From an uncultured Phascolarctobacterium sp. (GTDB lineage Bacteria; Bacillota; Negativicutes; Acidaminococcales; Acidaminococcaceae): a stretch of 21,698 bases of DNA. Numbering within the stretch: position 1 is the first letter of the stretch; each line of letters opens with the position of its first letter. Below are positions 1 to 7,199 of this stretch, one piece after another. The stretch is from the NCBI GenBank assembly GCA_937901335.1, contig CALCHC010000128.1, positions 1-21,698 of the forward strand. The letters are read 5' to 3'. The notes under the pieces were generated by a model. It had not been told where the DNA came from, did not search any database, and saw only the letters and a program-made list of their open reading frames with translations. Position numbers and translations under genes: made by a program.

Positions 1-336
1 AGCGATAGCAGCATCGATTTTGCCGGATACTACTGCAGGAGGAAGACCATCCCATTCAATTTTGTGTACTTCGAGTTTAGCGCCCATGGAATCAGCCAAT
101 TTTTTAGCGATCATTACGTCATAGCCATAAGCGAATTCTTTGGAGCCAGCGATTTGTACAGCGCCGCCTTCAGCAGAGGTTTGAGACCAGTTGTAAGGAG
201 CGTATGCACATTCCATACCAACTTTCAAAACTTTTTGGTCAGCTTTCTTTTCGCCGCCACCGCAACCAGCGGTCATAGCGAGAGCTGCAACCATAGCGCC
301 ACAAGCTGCAAATTTCAACATTTTTTTCAAATTCAT
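1..336 (-). CDS. ABC transporter substrate-binding lipoprotein, amino-acid type (partial)
   Basis: The first 112 residues are visible and the gene runs off the left edge of the window. The protein begins with MNLKK and a short hydrophobic signal. This ends in TAGC with Cys25 as the likely lipidated residue, followed by a GGGEKK spacer: a lipoprotein signal, although position -3 is Thr rather than the usual Leu. The mature part opens with KVLKVGMECAYAPYNW and later has EFAYGYDVMIAKKLAD and WDGLPPAVVSGKIDAAIA, the pattern of family 3 periplasmic amino-acid-binding proteins (PF00497-like). It would capture a polar amino acid outside the membrane and deliver it to a permease encoded beyond the edge. 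The start is the ATG at 334-336, with an AAAGGTG ribosome site just upstream. The ligand cannot be told from this fragment. Confidence 0.85.
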   Translation of the reverse strand, partial: MNLKKMLKFAACGAMVAALAMTAGCGGGEKKADQKVLKVGMECAYAPYNWSQTSAEGGAVQIAGSKEFAYGYDVMIAKKLADSMGAKLEVHKIEWDGLPPAVVSGKIDAAIA

Positions 337-511
337 AAATAACACACCTTTCTTTGTGCAAATGCCTAATAAATTACTTAATACTTTACTATAATGAACG
401 AAAAAAATCAATATTGTAACGCAATTTATTATGTATACATACTAAAAATTTACATAGATACTTAAATCCAAAGACAAACTTTCTCTTTGTTAAGTATGCT
501 CCGCACACAAA
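337..511. other. AT-rich intergenic upstream region of the binding-protein gene
   Basis: This gap separates the guaB terminator from the binding-protein gene, so it should hold the promoter of the latter on the minus strand. A possible TTGATT / 17 nt / TAAAGT pair lies on the minus strand just upstream of the gene, but it is a weak match. A perfect 10-bp palindrome, ATGTATACAT, lies at 431-440 and could be an operator. I see no open reading frame or RNA gene here. Confidence 0.4.
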
Positions 512-543
512 AACACCTCGTTACTTTTCAGTAACGAGGTGTT
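507..543 (-). terminator. Intrinsic terminator after guaB
   Basis: A perfect 13-bp stem (512-524 with 531-543) closes a 6-nt loop. On the minus strand it is followed by five T residues. It lies about 20 nt past the guaB stop codon and ends the purine operon. Confidence 0.93.
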
Positions 544-565
544 AATTTTAAAGGTTAGCTTTTAA

Positions 566-2077
566 TCAACGGGGGAAATCGTTGTTCATGTTGTCTCTTA
601 CAACAACGTCATGTGCGCCGCCTTCTACCAAGGAAGTAGCGGAAATCAAAGTGATTTTAGCTTTTTGTTGCAATTCAGGAATGCTCAAAGCACCGCAGTT
701 GCACATGGTGGAACGAACTTTGCTCAAAGTCAAGTTAACGTTATCTTTCAAGCTGCCTGCATAGGGAACATAGGAGTCAACGCCTTCTTCGAAGGACAGT
801 TTGGAAGCGCCACCCATGTCATAACGTTGCCAGTTACGAGCACGAGCAGAACCTTCGCCCCAGTATTCTTTCATGTAGCTACCGTTGATGTTAACTTTTT
901 TAGTCGGGCTTTCGTCGAAACGAGCGAAGTAACGACCGAGCATCATAAAGTCAGCACCCATAGCGAGAGCCAAAGTCATGTGGTAGTCATATACGATACC
1001 GCCGTCAGAGCAGATAGGTACATAAATACCGGTTTCTTCAAAATATTCGTCACGAGCTTTAGCAACTTCAATCAAAGCAGTTGCTTGACCACGGCCGATA
1101 CCTTTTTGTTCACGGGTAATGCAGATAGAACCGCCACCAATACCAACTTTAATGAAGTCAGCACCAGCTTCTGCCAAGAAGCGGAAGCCTTCACGGTCAA
1201 CTACGTTACCAGCACCAACTTTAACGGTGTCGCCATAGTGTTCGCGAATCCAGTCAAGAGTAATTTTTTGCCAAGCGCTGTAACCTTCGGAAGAGTCGAT
1301 GCACAATACGTCGCAACCAGCATCAACCAATGCAGGTACACGTTCAGCATAGTCGCGGGTGTTGATACCAGCGCCTACGATGTGACGTTTTTGGTCATCC
1401 AACAATTCCAACGGATATTCTTTGTGGGACAGGTAATCTTTACGGAATACCATGTAAAGCAAACGACCTTCTTCATCAACGATGGGAAGGGTGTTCAATT
1501 TGTGATCCCAAATGATGTCGTTAGCTTCTTGCAAAGTGGTTTCTTTGCCAGCAACAATCAATTTATCAATCGGAGTCATAAATTCTTTAACTTTGGTATT
1601 GGGATCCATACGGCTAGGACGGTAGTCACGGCTAGTAACGAGACCTTCCAATTTGCCATTAACGGTGCCGTCGGAAGTAACAGCAACAGTGGAGTGACCA
1701 GTGCGTTCTTTCAAAGCGAGAATGTCAGCCAAAGTGCTATCAGGACGGATATTGGAATCACTGGTTACGAAACCTGCGCGATGGCCTTTAACACGAGCAA
1801 CCATTGCAGCTTCGTCTTCGATAGTTTGAGAACCATAAATAAAGGAAATGCCGCCTTCTTTGGAAAGAGCAACAGCGAGTTTTTCGCCAGATACGGATTG
1901 CATGATTGCGGAAACCATGGGGATGTTCATGGTGATAGCAGATTGTTCACCTTTTTTGAATTTTACCAACGGAGTACGCAAGTCAACATTAGTAGGAATG
2001 CATTCTTCAGAGGAATAACCAGGCACTAACAGATATTCACTAAAAGTATGTGCCGGCTCATCATAATAAAAAGCCAT
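566..2077 (-). CDS. guaB: IMP dehydrogenase, Tritrichomonas-like type
   Basis: This 503-residue enzyme oxidises IMP to XMP with NAD+, the committed step to GMP, in the cytosol. The TIM barrel is interrupted by a CBS pair at roughly residues 95-215. The active-site loop is GIGGGSICITREQKGIGRGQ (residues 312-331) with the catalytic Cys319. From memory this matches the T. foetus enzyme (also 503 residues) without shifts: Asp261, Lys310, Cys319, Arg382, the flap pair Arg418-Tyr419, and Glu431 all fall at the same numbers. The usual bacterial loop (SICTTRxVAGVGVPQ) is not present. In T. foetus, Lys310 and Glu431 are linked to weak mycophenolate binding, so low sensitivity is inferred here. It is the last gene of the operon, 42 nt after purD, with an AAAAGGA ribosome site and possibly its own promoter. 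Confidence 0.96.
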   Translation of the reverse strand: MAFYYDEPAHTFSEYLLVPGYSSEECIPTNVDLRTPLVKFKKGEQSAITMNIPMVSAIMQSVSGEKLAVALSKEGGISFIYGSQTIEDEAAMVARVKGHRAGFVTSDSNIRPDSTLADILALKERTGHSTVAVTSDGTVNGKLEGLVTSRDYRPSRMDPNTKVKEFMTPIDKLIVAGKETTLQEANDIIWDHKLNTLPIVDEEGRLLYMVFRKDYLSHKEYPLELLDDQKRHIVGAGINTRDYAERVPALVDAGCDVLCIDSSEGYSAWQKITLDWIREHYGDTVKVGAGNVVDREGFRFLAEAGADFIKVGIGGGSICITREQKGIGRGQATALIEVAKARDEYFEETGIYVPICSDGGIVYDYHMTLALAMGADFMMLGRYFARFDESPTKKVNINGSYMKEYWGEGSARARNWQRYDMGGASKLSFEEGVDSYVPYAGSLKDNVNLTLSKVRSTMCNCGALSIPELQQKAKITLISATSLVEGGAHDVVVRDNMNNDFPR

Positions 2078-2116
2078 CGTCTCATCATCCTTTTCTTAAA
2101 ATTTTAGATTTTATAT

Positions 2117-2145
2117 ATTTTATCTCTTTAAAGCTCTCCACGCAA
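2117..2145 (-). promoter_or_regulatory. Possible internal promoter for guaB
   Basis: On the minus strand, TTGCGT (2140-2145) and TAAAAT (2117-2122) are spaced by 17 nt at the very end of purD. This could let guaB be transcribed apart from the rest of the purine operon. The region is AT-rich, so a chance match is possible. Confidence 0.35.
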
Positions 2146-3397
2146 TATCTTTTCTGTAAAAAACTTCATCAAATTTAACTTTTTCTACAGCAGCATAAGC
2201 ACGGTCACGAGCATCACGGATATTTTTATCAACAGAGGTTACACCAAGTACACGACCACCAGCAGTAACAACTTTGCCGTCTACTAATTTAGTGCCTGCA
2301 TGGAACACTACAGTAGCTTCGTCAGCATTAGCTTCTGCCAAACCAGTGATTTCTTTACCATTTTCATAGCTACCAGGATAACCACCGGAAGCCATTACTA
2401 CGCAAACAGCAGCTTTATCATGCCAAGCAACTTCAACTTCATCCAAAGTACCGGTTGCACAAGCAAGCATAATATCTGCCAAGTCGCCATCCAACAAGGG
2501 AAGAATTACTTGGGTTTCAGGATCGCCGAAGCGGCAGTTGAATTCTACAACTTTAACACTATCGCCATTAATCATCAAACCTGCATACAAGCAGCCTTGG
2601 TACGGAGTGCCTTCTTCAGCCATTGCAGCAACTACAGGTTTCAAAACTCTTTCAGTTGCTTTCAAGCGAAGCACGTCAGTCATTACAGGAGCGGGAGCGT
2701 AAGTACCCATACCACCGGTGTTAGGACCTTCGTCATTATCAAAGATGCGTTTGTGGTCTTGAGCAGCAATCATGGGAACAACGGTTTTGCCGTCGGTGAA
2801 AGCCAAGAGGGATGCTTCTTCGCCTTCCATATATTCTTCCAATACCACGCGAGCGCCTGCATTACCAAATTTTTGGTCAGCCATCATATCGTCGATAGCT
2901 TCCAAAGCTTCTTCTTTGGTCATTGCAACTACTACGCCTTTACCTGCAGCCAAGCCGTCAGCTTTAACTACGATGGGAGCACCTTTTTCTTCTACATAAG
3001 CTTTAGCAGTTTCGATATCTTCGCAAACTTTGAAGAATGCGGTGGGAATATCGTATTTTGCCATCAATTCTTTAGAGAATGCTTTGGAGCCTTCCAATTG
3101 AGCAGCAGCTTTGGAAGGGCCGAATACAGGCAAGCCACGACGTTTGAATACGTCAGCAATACCTGCTACAAGAGTTGCTTCAGGACCAACAACAGTCAGT
3201 TCAATACCATTGTCTTCAGCAAAGTCAGCAACTTTTTCCAAATCATCCAAGTTCAGAGCAACACATTCACATTTAGGCAGTTCTGCGATACCAGGGTTAC
3301 CCGGCGCAGCCAAAATGGATTCAACCTTGGGGCTTTGAGCCAATTTCCACGCTAATGCGTGTTCACGACCGCCACCACCGATAAGCAAAATTTTCAT
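2120..3397 (-). CDS. purD: Phosphoribosylamine-glycine ligase (GAR synthetase)
   Basis: The product joins phosphoribosylamine and glycine using ATP to give GAR, step 2 of purine synthesis. At 425 residues it is the usual length. It opens with MKILLIGGGGREHALAWKL, the conserved N-terminal nucleotide-fold signature. The central ATP-grasp part includes PIVVKADGLAAGKGVVVA, and GDPETQVILPLL lies near the metal-binding end. The C-terminal part has the TAGGRVLGV segment. The start ATG follows a GAGAGGT ribosome site and lies 13 nt after the purH stop, so the two genes are co-transcribed. Nothing looks broken. Confidence 0.97.
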   Translation of the reverse strand: MKILLIGGGGREHALAWKLAQSPKVESILAAPGNPGIAELPKCECVALNLDDLEKVADFAEDNGIELTVVGPEATLVAGIADVFKRRGLPVFGPSKAAAQLEGSKAFSKELMAKYDIPTAFFKVCEDIETAKAYVEEKGAPIVVKADGLAAGKGVVVAMTKEEALEAIDDMMADQKFGNAGARVVLEEYMEGEEASLLAFTDGKTVVPMIAAQDHKRIFDNDEGPNTGGMGTYAPAPVMTDVLRLKATERVLKPVVAAMAEEGTPYQGCLYAGLMINGDSVKVVEFNCRFGDPETQVILPLLDGDLADIMLACATGTLDEVEVAWHDKAAVCVVMASGGYPGSYENGKEITGLAEANADEATVVFHAGTKLVDGKVVTAGGRVLGVTSVDKNIRDARDRAYAAVEKVKFDEVFYRKDIAWRALKR

Positions 3398-3410
3398 ATT
3401 AGTACCTCTC

Positions 3411-4004
3411 TTATTCAGCCAGTACTTTCTTCAGATAATCGCTAATCATAGCGTCATATTCAGCAGTGTGAGAGAAAGCTTCCAATGCCAATTCTTTACG
3501 GGTACGAGCATCAACGTCGCCAGTTTCTTTGAGCATTGCCATCAAGCCTTCATAACGGGAAGGATAGGTAACGATTACAACATCTTTGAAGTTTTTAGCA
3601 GAAGCACGAACCATTGCAGGGCCGCCGATATCGATGTTTTCGATAGCTTCAGCTTCGGTTACACCCGGTTTAGCAACGGTTTCACGGAAGGGATACAAGT
3701 TTACTACAACCAAATCAATGGGAGTAATTTCATGTTTAGCCAAAGCTTCCATATGTTCCGGATTGCTACGAACTGCGAGGATTGCACCGTGAATTTTCGG
3801 ATTCAAGGTTTTTACACGACCGTCCATAATTTCAGGGAAGCCGGTTACATCACTAACATAGGTTACAGGGATACCTGCTTCTTTAATAGCATTCATGGTG
3901 CCACCGGTGGAAATAATTTCTACACCGTTTTCGTTCAAGAAACGAGCCAATTCTACAATGCCGGTTTTATCGGAAACGCTAAGTAACGCTCTTTTAATTT
4001 TCAT
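3411..4004 (-). CDS. purH: IMP cyclohydrolase, PurH N-terminal domain only
   Basis: The product is 197 residues, whereas bifunctional PurH is about 510-530. Only the MGS-like IMP cyclohydrolase domain is present, which closes FAICAR to IMP. Visible motifs are LLSVSDKTGI at the start, GRVKTLNPKIHGAI, VVVNLYPF, NIDIGGPAMVRASAKN, and AFSHTAEYD near the end. Residues I associate with cyclohydrolase catalysis are in place: Lys65, Tyr104, Asp125, Lys137. The second domain, AICAR transformylase with its Lys-His pair, is missing. The stop is clean, the purD ribosome site follows at once, and no leftover transformylase coding is visible, so this looks like an established split gene rather than a fresh truncation. 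AICAR formylation must be encoded elsewhere. The ATG follows AAAGGAGAG. Confidence 0.93.
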   Translation of the reverse strand: MKIKRALLSVSDKTGIVELARFLNENGVEIISTGGTMNAIKEAGIPVTYVSDVTGFPEIMDGRVKTLNPKIHGAILAVRSNPEHMEALAKHEITPIDLVVVNLYPFRETVAKPGVTEAEAIENIDIGGPAMVRASAKNFKDVVIVTYPSRYEGLMAMLKETGDVDARTRKELALEAFSHTAEYDAMISDYLKKVLAE

Positions 4005-4017
4005 CGTTATCTCTCCT

Positions 4018-4629
4018 TTATGCTAATACTCTAACTTTACGACCTTCAATTACCAGTTTATCTTCCGCCCACAATTTCAATGCTTCGGGCATCGCAATAT
4101 GTTCTTGTTCCAAAATGCGAGCAGCCAAAGTGTCGTGGGTATCATCATCCAGAACAGGTACAACTTTTTGCAGAATGATGGGACCACTATCAGTACCTTC
4201 ATCTACAAAGTGTACGGTGCAACCTGCAAATTTAACGCCATATTCCAAAGCTTGACCTTGACCGTCAAGACCGGGGAAGCTAGGAAGCAGTGCCGGATGA
4301 ATGTTAATAATTTTATTATGCCATTTATTTACGAAGCCACCGCCCAAAATACGCATGAAGCCTGCCAAAATTACCAGTTCGCAACCAGCTTCAACGAGAG
4401 CAGCATGGATTTTTTCTTCGAATTCTTCTTTAGAAGCACATTCTTTACGAGCTACCACAACAGTTTTAATACCTACGTTAGCAGCACGTTCCAAAGCGTA
4501 AGCATCAGCTTTATCACTGATTACAACGCTAATTTCCAAAGGAAGGTAGCCGTCAGCAATTCTATCCAAAACAGCTTGGAGATTACTGCCACGACCACTT
4601 ACCAATACGCCAGCTTTACGATTATTCAC
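4018..4629 (-). CDS. purN: Phosphoribosylglycinamide formyltransferase
   Basis: The product transfers a formyl group from 10-formyl-THF to GAR, step 3 of purine synthesis. At 203 residues it is the normal PurN size. It has VLVSGRGSNLQA at the N terminus. The formyl-transfer signature is INIHPALLPSFPG, with Asn109 and His111, and Asp147 lies in VDEGTDSGPI. These correspond to the Asn-His-Asp triad of the E. coli enzyme. The start is a GTG at 4627-4629 with GGCGGAG upstream. It overlaps the end of purM by 8 nt, so translation is probably coupled. The purH start lies 13 nt downstream of its stop. Confidence 0.96.
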   Translation of the reverse strand: MNNRKAGVLVSGRGSNLQAVLDRIADGYLPLEISVVISDKADAYALERAANVGIKTVVVARKECASKEEFEEKIHAALVEAGCELVILAGFMRILGGGFVNKWHNKIINIHPALLPSFPGLDGQGQALEYGVKFAGCTVHFVDEGTDSGPIILQKVVPVLDDDTHDTLAARILEQEHIAMPEALKLWAEDKLVIEGRKVRVLA

Positions 4630-5683
4630 CGAAAACTCCGCCTTTCATAATGGTTTGTTTGTTACCTTCAACAACTTTACCGAGTTCGAAGAATTCTTCA
4701 CCAGCAGCACGCAAGTGTTCACGAACAGCATCAGCTTCAGCAGCATCGATAACCAAAACCATACCTACGCCCATGTTAAAGGTGCGGTACATTTCTTTCC
4801 AAGGAACATTGCCCCATTCTTGCAGTTTTTTGAATACTACAGGAACTTCCCAGCTTTCAGCATTTACTTCTGCATCGCAGTTTTCCGGAAGAATACGGGG
4901 AACGTTTTCATAGAAGCCGCCGCCAGTGATATGAACCATACCGTGGATATCGAATTTTTCAATCAAAGGCAAGCAAGATTTCGGATACAAGCGAGTCGGG
5001 GTCAAAAGTTTTTCGCCCAAGGTGCAACCAAATTCAGGAATTTCAGTGTTCATATCGTAGCCCATTGCTTCGAAGCAGATTTTACGAACCAAGGAAAAAC
5101 CATTGGAATGTACACCGCTAGAGGGCAAGCCGAGGAGAACGTCACCAGGTTTAACTTTTTCGCCGGTAATCATTTTGCTTTTATCTACAACACCAACGCA
5201 GAAACCAGCGATGTCATATTCACCTTTGGAATAGAAGCCTGCCATTTCAGCAGTTTCACCGCCAATCAAAGCGCAACCGGATTCTTTACAAGCATCTGCA
5301 ACACCTTTAACGATGTTAGCAACTTTTTGAGAATCAACTTTATCAACTGCAATATAGTCAAGGAAGAACAGAGGTTCTGCACCTTGTACCAAAATATCGT
5401 TAACGCACATAGCAACTGCGTCTTGACCAATGGTATTGTGTTTGTCAGCCATGAAAGCCAATTTCAATTTGGTACCAACACCGTCAGTACCAGAAACCAA
5501 AATGGGTTCTTTATATTTAGCAATGTTCAAAGCGAACAAACCGCCAAAGCCACCCAAGTCACCGATAACTTCGGGACGATAGGTAGCGCGAACGCTATCT
5601 TTCATCAATTCTACTGCTTTATTACCAGCATCAATATCAACGCCGGCATCAGCATAAGTAAGTTGTTTCTTTTCTTCGCTCAT
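4622..5683 (-). CDS. purM: Phosphoribosylformylglycinamidine cyclo-ligase (AIR synthetase)
   Basis: The product closes FGAM to AIR with ATP, step 5 of purine synthesis. The 353 residues match the family. Visible motifs are LTYADAGVDIDAGNKAVELM at the start, VSGTDGVGTKLKLAF, GGETAEMAGFY, GLPSSGVHSNGFSLVR, HITGGGFYENVPR, and FNMGVGMVLV near the C terminus, in the order of the PurM ATP-binding fold. The ATG has an excellent AGGAGG site five bases upstream. It lies 56 nt after purE, and its stop is embedded in the purN start. FGAM synthase (purL), which makes its substrate, is not in the window. Confidence 0.97.
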   Translation of the reverse strand: MSEEKKQLTYADAGVDIDAGNKAVELMKDSVRATYRPEVIGDLGGFGGLFALNIAKYKEPILVSGTDGVGTKLKLAFMADKHNTIGQDAVAMCVNDILVQGAEPLFFLDYIAVDKVDSQKVANIVKGVADACKESGCALIGGETAEMAGFYSKGEYDIAGFCVGVVDKSKMITGEKVKPGDVLLGLPSSGVHSNGFSLVRKICFEAMGYDMNTEIPEFGCTLGEKLLTPTRLYPKSCLPLIEKFDIHGMVHITGGGFYENVPRILPENCDAEVNAESWEVPVVFKKLQEWGNVPWKEMYRTFNMGVGMVLVIDAAEADAVREHLRAAGEEFFELGKVVEGNKQTIMKGGVFGE

Positions 5684-5739
5684 GTCATCCTCCTATTTTC
5701 TGCGAGAGTTTTATTTTCAGGTCTTAAACTACTTTATAA

Positions 5740-6234
5740 TTATTGAGCTTGACGCATTGCTGCAAGTTTTTCGCCTTTAGCTTTTACTTCTTCTTGCATT
5801 TTTTTACGGTCATCTGCCAATTTATCTACTAATTCAGGATATTTGGTTGCCAAGATTTGTACAGCAAAGAGAGCTGCATTTTTTGCACCATTGATTGCCA
5901 TTGTTGCCACAGGAATGCCGGCAGGCATTTGCACGAAGCTAAGCAGTGCATCCATACCATTAAGCGGAGTTGCATTGATAGGAATACCAATTACAGGTAC
6001 AGTAGTGTAAGCAGCGATTACGCCACCCAAATGTGCAGCAGCACCAGCAGCAGCGATGATAACTTCTACGCCACGTTCACGAGCGGTCGCAGCAAATTCG
6101 TGTACGATATCAGGAGTGCGGTGCGCAGAAGCTACTACCACTTCTACTTCCACACCAAAACCTACCAAAGTTTTTTCTGCAGGTTCTAAGATGGGCCAAT
6201 CAGAATTACTGCCCATGATAATTGCAACTTTCAT
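5740..6234 (-). CDS. purE: N5-carboxyaminoimidazole ribonucleotide mutase
   Basis: This 164-residue, class I PurE-type protein moves the carboxyl group to make CAIR. The N terminus has the phosphate-binding signature GSNSDWPI. The catalytic ASAHRTPD follows, then AAAGAAAHLGGVIAAYT and PVIGIPI. The C-terminal tail is a charged helix. A PurK partner would be expected for the N5-CAIR route but is not in the window. This is the first gene of the operon: a consensus promoter lies about 115-140 nt upstream, and GGGAGG sits six bases before the ATG. Confidence 0.95.
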   Translation of the reverse strand: MKVAIIMGSNSDWPILEPAEKTLVGFGVEVEVVVASAHRTPDIVHEFAATARERGVEVIIAAAGAAAHLGGVIAAYTTVPVIGIPINATPLNGMDALLSFVQMPAGIPVATMAINGAKNAALFAVQILATKYPELVDKLADDRKKMQEEVKAKGEKLAAMRQAQ

Positions 6235-6243
6235 AAATAACCT

Positions 6244-6325
6244 CCCGAATATTTTGTCTAATGAAAAATAAAACCCAAGTAAATTTTATTGACTTACTAA
6301 AGTAACTAAAATCTCTCTCGGGCTT
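6244..6325 (-). promoter_or_regulatory. pur operon leader with terminator-like hairpin (candidate attenuator)
   Basis: In the minus-strand leader between the promoter and purE, an imperfect three-part hairpin can form. AAGCCC (6320-6325) pairs with GGGTTT (6271-6276), ATTTTA/TAAAAT pair inside it (6307-6312 with 6283-6288), and a small TTAC/GTAA stem sits at the tip. The sequence GGGTTTTATTTTT closes it like an intrinsic terminator. The same CCCGA (6318-6322) could instead pair with TCGGG (6244-6248), which overlaps the purE ribosome site. The two folds exclude each other. I do not recognise a known riboswitch class; guanine-riboswitch core sequences are not seen. Confidence 0.45.
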
Positions 6326-6335
6326 CGGTACAAAC

Positions 6336-6376
6336 TTATACAGTATAATTTTACCAAGCACACAACACGGTGTCAA
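6336..6376 (-). promoter_or_regulatory. Promoter of the purine operon with overlapping palindrome
   Basis: On the minus strand, a perfect TTGACA (6371-6376) is 17 nt from TAAAAT (6348-6353). A TGG just before the latter makes an extended -10 element. The 13-nt palindrome TTATACTGTATAA (6336-6348) begins at the last base of the -10 and covers the expected transcription start, a natural place for an operator. Confidence 0.8.
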
Positions 6377-6469
6377 ATTGTTTGTGAACCTTGTAAAAGT
6401 TTTGAAAAATTATCGTTCGGAAAGGTGCTAACGAAAATCATAAGATTTTATTTTTTTGAGATATTTTCT

Positions 6470-7120
6470 TTAAAATATTTTCGATGTAAAAATTTGGTGT
6501 TTTTCGGAGATACACTTTTCAGCACACCACTTCTGTTTTGCCTTGCTCCTAAAGGTACTCAACGGCATCCCACACTCTTTGGCAGCTTGCCTACTGCTTA
6601 ATTCTTTACACTGCCATTTTTCAACAATGCTTTTAAAATTTGCAGGAACCTCTTTTTTCGGTCTGCCAAATTTTACGCCACGCTTTTTAGCAGCAGCTAT
6701 CCCCTGTGCTTGGCGACTTCTAATATTTTCACGTTCCGTCTGCGCAACGAAGGATAGTATTTGCAAAACCAAGTCTGCAATAAAAGTTCCCAGCAAATCT
6801 TTTCCTTTACGGGTGTCTAAAATTGGCATGTCTATCACGCCAATATCTACGCCCTTTTCTTTCGTCAACACGCGCCACTGTTCCTGAATTTCAATATAGT
6901 TTCTCCCAAGCCTGTCGATGCTCAAGATATAAAGCAAATCGCCAGGCTTTAATTTTTTCAGCAGTCTTTTGTATTGTCCCCTTTCAAAATCCTTGCCACT
7001 TTGTTTGTCAGTAAAGATGTTCCGTTTGGCAACACCAACATTTTCTAAAGCAATCAGTTGCCTATCTTCGTTTTGTTCCACACTGGATACTCTTACATAG
7101 CCATAAACACTTCCAGTCAA
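6470..7120 (-). CDS. Small serine recombinase (resolvase/invertase family)
   Basis: The product is about 216 residues. The N-terminal resolvase domain has YGYVRVSSVEQNEDRQ, with the catalytic serine at Ser12, and SIDRLGRN, which supplies active-site arginines. An E-helix stretch follows (LSFVAQTERENIRSRQAQGI), then GRPKK and a C-terminal helix-turn-helix (SSRQAAKECGMPLSTFRSKA). Such enzymes resolve cointegrates, invert DNA or move small elements. An upstream in-frame GTG at 7129 touches the ribosome site AGGAAGGAG, so I prefer the TTG at 7118-7120, eight bases beyond AGGAG. It stands alone between the clpB terminator and the pur promoter. I see no partner transposon genes and no flanking crossover repeats. 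Its substrate is unknown; recent acquisition is possible. Confidence 0.85.
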   Translation of the reverse strand: MTGSVYGYVRVSSVEQNEDRQLIALENVGVAKRNIFTDKQSGKDFERGQYKRLLKKLKPGDLLYILSIDRLGRNYIEIQEQWRVLTKEKGVDIGVIDMPILDTRKGKDLLGTFIADLVLQILSFVAQTERENIRSRQAQGIAAAKKRGVKFGRPKKEVPANFKSIVEKWQCKELSSRQAAKECGMPLSTFRSKAKQKWCAEKCISEKHQIFTSKIF

Positions 7121-7145
7121 TTTCAACACTCCTTCCTAAAATGAA

Positions 7146-7181
7146 AAATCCCGAAACCGGACTTATCCGATTTCGGGATTT
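7146..7181 (-). terminator. Intrinsic terminator after clpB
   Basis: An 11-bp stem (7146-7156 with 7171-7181) extends inward by CGG/CCG after one mismatch. On the minus strand it is followed by ATTTTTCATTTT. It separates clpB from the recombinase gene, so the latter probably needs its own promoter. Confidence 0.88.
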
Positions 7182-7199
7182 AATGTTATTTTGAAGTTT

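Noticed and set aside
611..2029. Long open reading frame on the plus strand opposite guaB (472 codons)
   Set aside because: It is antisense to a clearly conserved enzyme, has low-complexity Phe/Asn/Thr-rich composition, no ribosome site and no recognisable motif; it is a shadow of guaB codon use.
3411..4004. purH broken by a frameshift or early stop
   Set aside because: No transformylase coding remains downstream in any frame, and purD follows after 13 nt with its own ribosome site, so a stable split gene is more likely than a pseudogene.
6235..6380. Guanine/purine riboswitch upstream of purE
   Set aside because: The conserved junction sequences of the purine riboswitch are not visible in the leader; only a generic terminator-like hairpin can be supported.
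6430..6460. Terminator after the recombinase gene
   Set aside because: AAAATC-TTAT-GATTTT forms only a 6-bp, nearly all A-T hairpin, and the T run lies on the plus-strand side, where no gene ends; too weak to call.
6235..7190. Invertible promoter controlled by the serine recombinase
   Set aside because: I looked for matching inverted repeats flanking the pur promoter or the recombinase gene and found none long enough; only short AT-rich matches and the terminator stem are present.
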